The notes beneath the pieces are model-generated. The model saw only the letters and a program-made list of their open reading frames with translations. It was not told the origin of the DNA and searched no databases. From an uncultured Bacteroidales bacterium (GTDB lineage: Bacteria; Bacteroidota; Bacteroidia; Bacteroidales; Paludibacteraceae), in the NCBI GenBank assembly GCA_903911085.1, contig CAIWCC010000125.1:28437-92436 (forward strand): a DNA stretch of 64,000 bases, read 5' to 3'. The translations under genes and the position numbers were made by a program. Every line of letters starts with the position of its first letter. The stretch's first letter is position 1. Shown piece after piece: positions 42,580-51,543 of this stretch.

Positions 42580-45030
42580 TTAATTGCCTTTAATAAATTT
42601 GGCTGCTCTACTATTTACTTTTACTATATAGCTTTCTGCTTTGAATTTTTGAATGTTTATATGAACAATTTTATCTTCAGTATTTACCAAACTCAATACT
42701 TTTTGCCCATTTGTATTAAAAACAGATATCATATCTTTAGGTGAAACACCTTCAATAAACAATTGATTGGATTGAATATAAACCTTTAAATTAGAACCAT
42801 CTTTAGAAATAAACGGAGCAACTAAATCTGTAATTGGAATATTCCCAATTTTATACTGTAATACTCCATAACTTTTTGATACAGAATCTTTTTCACTTTT
42901 AACCCAAAACTTAGCAATATCAGTTCCATAGGTTTTATAACACATATTTTGGACAAGCACATTTTTTGAATTATTGACAACAATAATTGCTTTATAATCT
43001 GCTCTATCGAGCGAATAATTGCCTGAACCTCCAATTATTCGTACGCTATCAGAATTGACGATATTTAACAATTCTTGATTACCTTCAATTTTTAATCCAA
43101 ATATTGAAACATTTTTAGCATTTTTCATTATTATTTGAGGTGAATTTCGAAGATGCTCCGAGCTAAATTGATAAAAATTTAACGGATTCAATTTTGAAGT
43201 AACAATCATAAAATGATAACCTAGAATTGGAGGATTAGATTCTTCAACTGATTCGGTTGTTATTTGGTCTGTACAAATTCCATGTATTTGACCACCTGCA
43301 TTTCCAGAGAACAAAAAGTAAGGCACACTTGGGCTGTTAAGCCACCTTGCTCCATCAGTATATACATATTTGGTGGAAGCAACCGCTTCGGTAACGATAT
43401 CGCGTAAAATGGTGTTATTTGTCCGGATATTTAACGATGTTATATTTGGATAAGGAATAATGGCAAAATCGCTCATTATTAAACTTCCGTTGGCATTATC
43501 TTCAGACTGTATCATTGGAGTAGCACCATAAACACGGTCTTTCAAGCCCTGAATAGCCGAAATAGTTTTACATGCACCTATTATTTTCAATCCACTTTTA
43601 AAATTCAATGGACCGGAAATATGGAAATGTCCACGAGGAATAAACACCGTTTTGCCGAAATTTATGCTTGAAGAATTTGTAACATCGTCGATGGCAGCTT
43701 GTATATTGTCTAAATCATCATCATTAGCATTCACATTCTCTGGTGTTGCTCCATAAGTAGTTATATCAACCAAATCAGTATCTTCCCAACTTGGCATATT
43801 TTTCCATACGTGTTTACTAATTAAATCGGCATTTGGTTCCGAAACAGTTACTAAAGCATCATACTTCTCAAAATTAGCTGTTTGATTATTTAATTTCACA
43901 AAATCAGCATAAACGGTACTATTATCCGAACTTGTTGTGAAAACATAATTTGGGATTTTGTTCCAAACTGAAACATTACCGTTTAATATTTTCGCTGACG
44001 ATCCACTCGAAATAATTGTAGCTGCCTTTACAAATACATTGTTAATGGTTACCGACTGATCGAAATTATAAATGGCAGGATTGCTACTAGAGCCTAGCAT
44101 TTCAATGCTGCCATCCGTCAAACATAAACTTGCTTGAACATTAGAAGGAGCAGAACCTACACAGCTGGTATAAATAGCATTATAACTTGATAAAGGCATG
44201 GCTGGACTCACAATTTTAAAACCAGTTACCACCAATGGACCTCTCGTATTAAGTAATCGAATGCCCGAAATAGCTTGATTGGTAAGCGTTAAACCTGTAA
44301 TGGTAGGATTTGGACGGTAGGCACTTTGATAAATACCATAATTTCCACCATCAACCGATACATTTACGGTAAAACCACCTGAACCAGGCAAACTACTAAT
44401 ACCAGAATTAAAACTTTTACCATATATGTTTACATCCTCAATGGAGCAATATTGTGCTCCTTCCATCGAAAGCGCATTCACTGCAGGATTATTCCCCATA
44501 TTTATATCAATGCCCCGATAATGAGACATATAGTGTCTTGAAGCATCAGCAGCTCCATTAAAAACGGCATGATAATATATAAGTGTATTCCCTGTAACTG
44601 TACTTCCATCTTTGAGTTTTATAACTGGTTTTTTCCCTTTAGTAGATCCAAACATCTGAATGCCATATTTACGACTGGGGTTGTTATTGGTACGAACGCA
44701 CTTGAGTTGATTACTCACAAAAAAAACTTTATCGCCCGGAAAAAAGACTGCAAAATTACCATCACGCGCATCATTAATTGCATTATTAATAGCCTGCGTA
44801 TCGTCGGTAATACTATCACCTTTAGCAAAATAAGGGCCTTTGGTTACATCAATATAACCTTTAGATAATGGTTGAATATCTTTAAACGGAATTAAAGCTG
44901 CAAAGCGTGTTGGATTGCTGGTAATGATAACATTGAAATCAACTTCCATACCGGCTACAGCATAGCAAACAGAATTAAAATTTAGGAGTACAAAAAAGAG
45001 AATTAATGCTTTTGTAATTGATCTTTTCAT
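42580..45030 (-). CDS. Double beta-helix protein with T9SS sorting domain (paralogue 3)
   Basis: An 816-residue exported protein with a signal peptide (to about residue 24, NSVCYAV). GMEVDFNVIITSNPTRFAALIPFKDIQPL precedes the first beta-helix (YIDVTKGPYFAKGDSITDDTQAINNAI, VFFPGDKVFFVSNQLKCV, IEDVNIYGKSFNSGISSLPGSGG). The second module starts DITTYGATPENVNANDDDLDNIQAAI and GKTVFIPRGHFHISGPLNFKSGLKIIGA, and the T9SS domain closes with ISVFNTNGQKVLSL and AESYIVKV. It is very similar to paralogue 4 at 45053 (for example the shared N-terminal EVDFNVIIT, PTRFA, and IPxKDIQPL), so this pair is the most recent duplication. It is 22 bp after that gene. Confidence 0.85.
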   Translation of the reverse strand: MKRSITKALILFFVLLNFNSVCYAVAGMEVDFNVIITSNPTRFAALIPFKDIQPLSKGYIDVTKGPYFAKGDSITDDTQAINNAINDARDGNFAVFFPGDKVFFVSNQLKCVRTNNNPSRKYGIQMFGSTKGKKPVIKLKDGSTVTGNTLIYYHAVFNGAADASRHYMSHYRGIDINMGNNPAVNALSMEGAQYCSIEDVNIYGKSFNSGISSLPGSGGFTVNVSVDGGNYGIYQSAYRPNPTITGLTLTNQAISGIRLLNTRGPLVVTGFKIVSPAMPLSSYNAIYTSCVGSAPSNVQASLCLTDGSIEMLGSSSNPAIYNFDQSVTINNVFVKAATIISSGSSAKILNGNVSVWNKIPNYVFTTSSDNSTVYADFVKLNNQTANFEKYDALVTVSEPNADLISKHVWKNMPSWEDTDLVDITTYGATPENVNANDDDLDNIQAAIDDVTNSSSINFGKTVFIPRGHFHISGPLNFKSGLKIIGACKTISAIQGLKDRVYGATPMIQSEDNANGSLIMSDFAIIPYPNITSLNIRTNNTILRDIVTEAVASTKYVYTDGARWLNSPSVPYFLFSGNAGGQIHGICTDQITTESVEESNPPILGYHFMIVTSKLNPLNFYQFSSEHLRNSPQIIMKNAKNVSIFGLKIEGNQELLNIVNSDSVRIIGGSGNYSLDRADYKAIIVVNNSKNVLVQNMCYKTYGTDIAKFWVKSEKDSVSKSYGVLQYKIGNIPITDLVAPFISKDGSNLKVYIQSNQLFIEGVSPKDMISVFNTNGQKVLSLVNTEDKIVHINIQKFKAESYIVKVNSRAAKFIKGN

Positions 45031-45052
45031 TAGATTGATATTGTTTAATATA

Positions 45053-47551
45053 TTAGGTTTTTTTCAAAAATTTAACAGCTTCATAATTTACTTTTACAAT
45101 GTAGACACCAGGAATAAACTTATTGATATTAACTCTTGTAATTTTTTCTTCAATATTTCTAAGTGCTAATACTTTTTGACCTTGTGCATTATAAATCTCA
45201 ATCATTTCTCTCACAGTAAGACCATCAATAATTAGTTCATTGGTTTTTTCGTTGGTATATACTTTCAGGTTAAACTCATTGTTTTCAGCGTTTGGTTTGT
45301 TTAGAGCCGTTAATGCGATATTCCCAATTTTATAGGACAACACTCCATAATTCCCCAAAACTGAATCCTTTTCGCTTTTTATCCAAAACTTAGTCAAATC
45401 GGCACTTCCAGAGTTTTTACGACATAAATTTTGGAACGAAACATTTTTTGAATTTTTTATTACTACAAGTGCCCTATCATCTTTTCTAAATAAATCGTAG
45501 TTACCAGAGCCTCCAATAATTTGAACACTATCTGAGTTTTCGACACATAATAATTCGTGAGATCCTTCGTATTTAAAGCCATAGATTGAAACATTTTTTG
45601 CCTTGCTGAATAATACTTGCGGTGAATTACCGTGGTGTTCCATGCTAAGTTGATTGAAACTTATAGAATTTATTGTTGAGTTTACATCTATCATGTGATA
45701 TGTAGGATAGCGACCACCAATAGGAGGTTCAACATAAGTAGGGACATTTAATTGACCAGTACAAATGCCAAAAAAGTTGCCACCTGCATTACCCGAAAAT
45801 AAAAAAAATGGTACGCTTGGCTTGTTTAAGTAAGTGGCATTATATTTAAGCTTTTCGGCCGCCACAATTTCAGTTAGCACGTTACGAAAAATGGTATTAT
45901 TTGTTCTGATATTCAACAATGTAATATATGGATAAACAACAATTGCGAAATCGCTCATCACTAAACTTCCATTTGCATCGTCGGCTGTTTGTATCATTGG
46001 TGTTGTTCCGTAAACACGGTCACTCAAGCCCTGAATGGCCGATATAGATTTGCCAGCCCCAATAATTTTCAATCCGCTTTTAAAATTCAATGGGCCAGAA
46101 ATATGAAAATGCCCACGAGGAATAAACACTGTTTTACCATAATTTGCATGCTCAGGATTTGTAACATCATCTATTGCAGCTTGAATTTTATCCAAATCGT
46201 CGTCGGTAGCATTAATATTTTCAGGTGTAGCTCCATAAGTAGTGATATAAACCAAATTGGTATCTTCCCAACTTGGCATAGAGTTCCATACATGTTTACT
46301 CATTAAATCAGGAAGTTGAACAGTTGCATTTTCCAGAACATCGCACATTACAAAATCATCCGTCTGATTATTGATTTTAATAAAATCAGTATAAACAGTA
46401 CCAGCATCAGATTGCGAAGTAAATGCATAGTTGGGAATTCTTTTCCACACAGTAGCACTTCCTGTCATTATTTTATTTGTAGTACCACTTGTAATGATTG
46501 TATTGGACTTAACATATACATTGGTCAAAGTTACAGACTGATCTCTATTATAAATAGCTGAATTTGAAGTTGCTCCAAGCATTTCAATACTACCATCAGC
46601 TAAACATAAACTTCCTTGCACATTGGAAGCGATTGATGCGGTATAATTTGCATAAACTGCATTATAATTGGCTGAAGGCGATGTTGGACTAGTAATTTTA
46701 AATCCGGTTACAACCAGAGGACCTCTTGTAGTTCCAAGAAAAATACCTGCGGTAGTCTGATTGGTAAGTGTAAGTCCGTTGATTGATGGGTTTGGTCGAT
46801 AACTACTTTGATAAATACCATAAGTACCGCCATCAACCCACACATTAACGGTATAACCACCTGATCCAGGCAAGTTTTTAATACCAGCATAAAAACTCTT
46901 ACCATAAATATTCACATCTTCAATGGAGCAATATTGAGCACCCGACATCGTAATTCCACTAACATTAAGGTTAGTTCCCATATTAATATCTATACCACGA
47001 AAACCTGCACAATAATGTCTGGAATCGTCAGATGTAGTTGTTGTGACTCCAGTTGTTGTATTAAGAATTGAATATTCAGTGTCGAAAAACATCAAAACAT
47101 TCCCAGTAACTGTGCTGGAGTCTTTGAGTTTAAGTACTGGCTTTTTACCTTTTGTAGAACCTACTAGTTGACAACCAAATTTCCGACTCGAATAATTCGA
47201 AGTAGTAAAAGTACGTACACACCTTAATTGCTTACTTACCAAATAAACTTTGTCGCCGGGAAAAAAAACAACAAAATTACCGTCGTATGCATCGTTAATT
47301 GCATCCTGTATGGCTTGAGTATCATCTGTAATACTGTCCCCTTTTGCAAAATATGGACCTTTGGTTACATCAATATATCCTTTTGCAAGTGGTTGAATAT
47401 CTTTATATGGAATTAATCTTGCAAACCGGGTTGGATTGTTTGTGATAATTACATTGAAATCTACTTCTAGGCCACCTACAGCGTAGCATACTGAAAAAAG
47501 ATTTAGTAGAAAAATCCTAAAAAATAATATTTTTTTTATTGATTGTTTCAT
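45053..47551 (-). CDS. Double beta-helix protein with T9SS sorting domain (paralogue 4)
   Basis: An 832-residue exported protein. The signal peptide runs to about residue 25 (LFSVCYAV). First beta-helix: YIDVTKGPYFAKGDSITDDTQAIQDAI, VFFPGDKVYLVSKQLRCV, and IEDVNIYGKSFYAGIKNLPGSGG. Second: YITTYGATPENINATDDDLDKIQAAI, GKTVFIPRGHFHISGPLNFK, IIGAGKSISAIQG. The T9SS domain (MIEIYNAQGQKVLALRN, PGVYIVKV) ends it. Compared with paralogue 3 there is a small threonine-rich insertion in the first helix (TTTGVTTTTSDDS region). It lies 64 bp after the GH95 gene and 22 bp before paralogue 3. Confidence 0.85.
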   Translation of the reverse strand: MKQSIKKILFFRIFLLNLFSVCYAVGGLEVDFNVIITNNPTRFARLIPYKDIQPLAKGYIDVTKGPYFAKGDSITDDTQAIQDAINDAYDGNFVVFFPGDKVYLVSKQLRCVRTFTTSNYSSRKFGCQLVGSTKGKKPVLKLKDSSTVTGNVLMFFDTEYSILNTTTGVTTTTSDDSRHYCAGFRGIDINMGTNLNVSGITMSGAQYCSIEDVNIYGKSFYAGIKNLPGSGGYTVNVWVDGGTYGIYQSSYRPNPSINGLTLTNQTTAGIFLGTTRGPLVVTGFKITSPTSPSANYNAVYANYTASIASNVQGSLCLADGSIEMLGATSNSAIYNRDQSVTLTNVYVKSNTIITSGTTNKIMTGSATVWKRIPNYAFTSQSDAGTVYTDFIKINNQTDDFVMCDVLENATVQLPDLMSKHVWNSMPSWEDTNLVYITTYGATPENINATDDDLDKIQAAIDDVTNPEHANYGKTVFIPRGHFHISGPLNFKSGLKIIGAGKSISAIQGLSDRVYGTTPMIQTADDANGSLVMSDFAIVVYPYITLLNIRTNNTIFRNVLTEIVAAEKLKYNATYLNKPSVPFFLFSGNAGGNFFGICTGQLNVPTYVEPPIGGRYPTYHMIDVNSTINSISFNQLSMEHHGNSPQVLFSKAKNVSIYGFKYEGSHELLCVENSDSVQIIGGSGNYDLFRKDDRALVVIKNSKNVSFQNLCRKNSGSADLTKFWIKSEKDSVLGNYGVLSYKIGNIALTALNKPNAENNEFNLKVYTNEKTNELIIDGLTVREMIEIYNAQGQKVLALRNIEEKITRVNINKFIPGVYIVKVNYEAVKFLKKT

Positions 47552-47615
47552 GAGATGTTTTTATAAATCTTGTAGATTGATTGTTGACTTTGAGCTATTA
47601 AATTATAGCAACGTA

Positions 47616-50600
47616 TTAAAAAATCAGTTTTTTTGAAATTGTTTTTCCATGTATCTTTACTAATAAAAAATAAATTCCTTTAGCCATAGCATCTTTTACC
47701 GAAATATTGTAGGAAGAATTAATCTGCTTTATATCAATTGATGTCATTCTACCTAATACATTTATAAATTCAATTTGTGCATCTTCTCCACCTGAAATAC
47801 CTGATAAGTTTACTGTGAAATTCTTACCATTAATTGGATTAGGGAAAACTTCAATTTTTTCACTTTCTCTTATATTTTCAATTGATGTTGCTTCACAGTT
47901 TCCTGATTTCCGGTTTATTTGCACTTCTGCCAATGACAATGTCCCAGTTCCGACAATTTGAATTCTTAAATATTTTGCGCATGTATTAACGGGTACAATT
48001 GTTTTTGCACCGGCAATTCCTGCATTATAATACTTCCAAACGCCCTTGGTTGCTGCAGTTACAGCAGGATCATCGGATGTAAAGGGTGTTTTTGATAAAA
48101 AAACATAGAAGTTAGCCAATCTTTCACCACAACAATCTGCTCTATTCCATATAGTTACCTCTGGAATGGAATCCACAACACTCCAATTACAAGTCCACCA
48201 AGGATTTGAAGAATTTGGGTTTGTATGTGTTACTGAAGCACCTGTGAAAATTCCACTTGTGTTTCCATCAATAGCATAGCTTGCCTGTGCACCGTTATAA
48301 GTTGTAGATTGAGTTGCTACCAAATCGGGGAGTGTATTCTGTACTGCAAAATCAACAATTGAAGTTAATTCACCACCATCAATTGATTTAATAGAGCCAT
48401 TTTCAAATCTAACTGAAATAATATCACCGAATAATAATTCGGTTGAGAAAGTAAGAACGACAGCATTGTAATTACTAGTGGCAGTTTGAACTGTTATTGT
48501 TTTTCCATTTATAATCACCACAAAATAAGCTGCTTGTGCATTTAATGGATTAAGATCTTTATCGAAAGTCAACTTTAAACTTTTATTGCCTTTTAGAATC
48601 TCTACTGTTTTTAATTGAGGCGCTTTTCCATGCGACAAATTTGTAACCGGCAGGTTTACAATAGCTTTCAACGTTCCATTGTCGAGACTTTTTACATTAG
48701 TTCCAATATACGAAATTCCCAAGGTGTCTTCCAAAAAAACAGGACTGGAAAGCGTTAATACATATACTGAAGCATCGCTTGTTTTCAAAGAAACAGAACT
48801 AATTCCAACATTCTGATGGTTCGCAGAATTCAATATTGAAAATACCATATTTTCAGCTAGGTTCATTTTCTTGTTAAACGATAGTTCAATTTGCGTACCT
48901 TCCCAGTTCGTTTTTGCACCAATTAAAACAGGAGATGAACCTGGGAGAAGGTTTTCAATATACATACCACTAAATGGTTGAAGCATAACACTATCGGCGT
49001 TTTGAATATTACCAGTTGTATATGAAAGTGTAATATTATCAGTGTTTAAAATGTCATTTTTAAGAATAATTTCAAGAATCGAATCATTTGAACTAAAGTT
49101 CGTTACAGCTATTTCCAAAACATCAGTTCCATTCTTTTTTACTTCAAGGCCCGAAAATATTGGAGCAGATAAGCCAGCAGGGACAAGTATTGGCATACTT
49201 ACTTTCATTTTAATCGATTTTGGATATACTTCAATTTTACCCCATTTGAATTCTGGCGCTGCTGAGGCGGTGATAAAATAGTTCTTAGCTGTTTCTGTCT
49301 GAAAAATGAAATTATCACCTTCTTTCCTGACAACCAATCGTTTGTTATTTTCTTCATTTACAATTAAAAACTTTCCTTTCCAAGGGCAACGCATGGTGCA
49401 GGTTTTTCCTTTTTCGCTATAAATCACTACATCGCTGATAGTTCCACTTGAATAATTTGCTGAAACCAGAAATGCCCCTTCTGTTCTGAATTTTTTAAAT
49501 GAAGTATTTTTCCATCGGGATGGTACTGCTGGAAAAATTCGAATAATTCCACTCCAACTTTGAAGTAGCATATAATCAATACTTTCCACTACCGAAAGTG
49601 GTGTTTCAATCACAGCGCCGCCACCTTCATAATACATGGTGTTTTGCTGGATTAGATTTTTTGATTTCATTAAATCTAAGGTAGAAATTGCTTTCTCTCC
49701 ATCTCCCAAAGTGGCGTACATGGGCGAACCAAGCGAAAATGTGTAACCAGAAAATCCGTTTGTTTGTGTAAGCGTTTGCCAACGGTCAATAGATTTCCGA
49801 ATTAATTCGCTTGCTTTATCGCCTTGATCAGGATTAATTGTGTGGTATGGGAATATTGCCATAAGGTGCGATGAGTGTCTATGTCCTTTGTCAAAACCAT
49901 AATCACCAAAAACTTTATAACCAAATTCATTTTGTGGAAATGGGACTAAATTATCCAATTTTTCCTGCCAAACACTTCGTTGTGGGTCATTTTTGACTAG
50001 TTCGGTATCCATTTTTAGTAGTGTCTGAAAAACCCAACATGCCGACATTAATGCATAATTTGCATCAGGAGCTGTTGCCGGTGCGCCGGTATCTTCAAAT
50101 TCGGGCGAACGTGAAGAATCCATGTGATATTTGCCATCAACTCCTTTTTTTAATTTTGACATAAGAAATGTGGCATTATCTTTCAACATAGGAAAAAGAT
50201 CTTGTCCAATATTGTCGTCACCTGAATATTTCCAGTAGCGCCAGTACATTTGAAGTAACCAAGGCATGTTTCCAAATTCATCGCCCCAATTACCATTTCC
50301 ATCGTAAGTTGTTATACGACCAATATTTATACCAACACCATTGGCATTTGATTTTAAAATTCCGGATTTATACATCCGGTTCATGCCATTTATAAAACCG
50401 CGACCGGCGTCCAATTTATTGGCGCTGTACATCGGCATATACGAAAGTTGTACGTTCAGGTTCCACCAAATTGAAGCCCAAGCTGCTTGATAAACCCACG
50501 CACCTTGTGTGTCCATTATTAAATCGGAATTTTCGGCAGACGAACAAGCAAATTTATACAATTGCAAATACCAGAATTTTTGCCAATATGCATCTTCATT

Positions 50601-51449
50601 TATTGCTAAATAGCTCGATTCCATATAATTATGCCACCACGACTGATGTCTTTGTGTAATTGCCTGATAACCTTCGTAAACAGATGCCTGTACACGTTTC
50701 ACGGCATCTGCCTGAGCATTGATTGCTGCTGTGCTTGTATTTACATTATTATCTGTTCCAATTGCAACATATAAAATTTGAGTATTATCAGATTCTCTTA
50801 TCAACTGAGAAGCTACTACATGTGCTCCTTGCGTTTTCATCTTATTAATAACCAAATTAATATTCCCTAAATTACTTAGTTCGGGTAAAGGTGGGAGTTG
50901 TGAAGCATAAGTAGATGGGGTTACTTTTCTTAAATAAAAAAGGGGCGTAATTCCCCATTCTTCGCGAACGCCAAGGGTCGCATTAATTTCGCCGGCTTCA
51001 CCTTTCAAAACAGTTATGAGCACATTGTTTTTACGGTCGCCAAACGAACGCCATGTTATGGAGCCCTTATCGGTTGTAATTACACCACTGGCTTCTCCAT
51101 CATATATATTTGTACGCATAGTTTGCGTTGTTCTTTTTCCAGCTGGGGCAATAACTATATTTCCGGCATACACTTTTGAATTAATATATTCAAAATTTGG
51201 AATAGTATTGTTCGAAAGAGCCTTGTAATGACCCAGCAACATACGCAAGCCATTTGGATTTTTCGCATCCTGCATTATCATTGCCCCTTGTATTCCATCG
51301 CCAATAAATGCGCCGTGAAAAAAGTTGGAATCCACATTGTTATTCCATACTAAGTCCTGATTAGCAAGAAATTCTTTCCAATTTATAGTTTGTCCCTGGC
51401 TAAGAAAAGCAAACAAACAAAACGCCAAAAGACATATATTTTTTTTCAT
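47616..51449 (-). CDS. GH95 alpha-L-fucosidase/alpha-L-galactosidase-like enzyme with F-type-lectin-like and T9SS domains
   Basis: A 1277-residue multidomain enzyme; start at 51449 (MKKNICLLAFCLFAFLSQGQ) gives a good signal peptide, whereas 51527 adds a non-signal extension. The catalytic part (about 25-735) has GH95 landmarks: WWNLNVQLSYMP with the paired Asn330/Asn332, SPEFE with Glu450 in the acid position, and DKGHRHSSHLMAIFP with Asp520 in the base position, then LLQSWSGIIRIFPAVP. Two bacterial-Ig/SwmB-like modules follow (about 825-1030). Next comes a discoidin/fucolectin-like module (about 1040-1184) with HTNPNSSNPWW and NRADCCGERL, matching the R-x-D-x4-R fucose-binding motif of F-type lectins (CBM47). 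A T9SS domain ends the protein. GH95 is inverting and removes alpha-1,2-fucose or alpha-L-galactose. It sits among the beta-helix genes. Confidence 0.88.
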   Translation of the reverse strand: MKKNICLLAFCLFAFLSQGQTINWKEFLANQDLVWNNNVDSNFFHGAFIGDGIQGAMIMQDAKNPNGLRMLLGHYKALSNNTIPNFEYINSKVYAGNIVIAPAGKRTTQTMRTNIYDGEASGVITTDKGSITWRSFGDRKNNVLITVLKGEAGEINATLGVREEWGITPLFYLRKVTPSTYASQLPPLPELSNLGNINLVINKMKTQGAHVVASQLIRESDNTQILYVAIGTDNNVNTSTAAINAQADAVKRVQASVYEGYQAITQRHQSWWHNYMESSYLAINEDAYWQKFWYLQLYKFACSSAENSDLIMDTQGAWVYQAAWASIWWNLNVQLSYMPMYSANKLDAGRGFINGMNRMYKSGILKSNANGVGINIGRITTYDGNGNWGDEFGNMPWLLQMYWRYWKYSGDDNIGQDLFPMLKDNATFLMSKLKKGVDGKYHMDSSRSPEFEDTGAPATAPDANYALMSACWVFQTLLKMDTELVKNDPQRSVWQEKLDNLVPFPQNEFGYKVFGDYGFDKGHRHSSHLMAIFPYHTINPDQGDKASELIRKSIDRWQTLTQTNGFSGYTFSLGSPMYATLGDGEKAISTLDLMKSKNLIQQNTMYYEGGGAVIETPLSVVESIDYMLLQSWSGIIRIFPAVPSRWKNTSFKKFRTEGAFLVSANYSSGTISDVVIYSEKGKTCTMRCPWKGKFLIVNEENNKRLVVRKEGDNFIFQTETAKNYFITASAAPEFKWGKIEVYPKSIKMKVSMPILVPAGLSAPIFSGLEVKKNGTDVLEIAVTNFSSNDSILEIILKNDILNTDNITLSYTTGNIQNADSVMLQPFSGMYIENLLPGSSPVLIGAKTNWEGTQIELSFNKKMNLAENMVFSILNSANHQNVGISSVSLKTSDASVYVLTLSSPVFLEDTLGISYIGTNVKSLDNGTLKAIVNLPVTNLSHGKAPQLKTVEILKGNKSLKLTFDKDLNPLNAQAAYFVVIINGKTITVQTATSNYNAVVLTFSTELLFGDIISVRFENGSIKSIDGGELTSIVDFAVQNTLPDLVATQSTTYNGAQASYAIDGNTSGIFTGASVTHTNPNSSNPWWTCNWSVVDSIPEVTIWNRADCCGERLANFYVFLSKTPFTSDDPAVTAATKGVWKYYNAGIAGAKTIVPVNTCAKYLRIQIVGTGTLSLAEVQINRKSGNCEATSIENIRESEKIEVFPNPINGKNFTVNLSGISGGEDAQIEFINVLGRMTSIDIKQINSSYNISVKDAMAKGIYFLLVKIHGKTISKKLIF

Positions 51450-51484
51450 TATATTAGATGTTGAACTAGAGATTATTTTAATTA

Positions 51485-51503
51485 AATCACTAAATAAGTG
51501 ATT
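51485..51503. other. Inverted repeat upstream of the GH95 gene
   Basis: AATCACT (51485-51491) and AGTGATT (51497-51503) form a perfect 7-bp inverted repeat around AAATA, about 36 bp upstream of the GH95 ATG and 41 bp after the preceding stop. No U-run follows on the minus strand, so it looks more like an operator or RNA processing hairpin than a terminator. Confidence 0.3.
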
Positions 51504-51543
51504 AATAAGAATTAAACGCCAAAACAAGAAGACACAATTTGAA

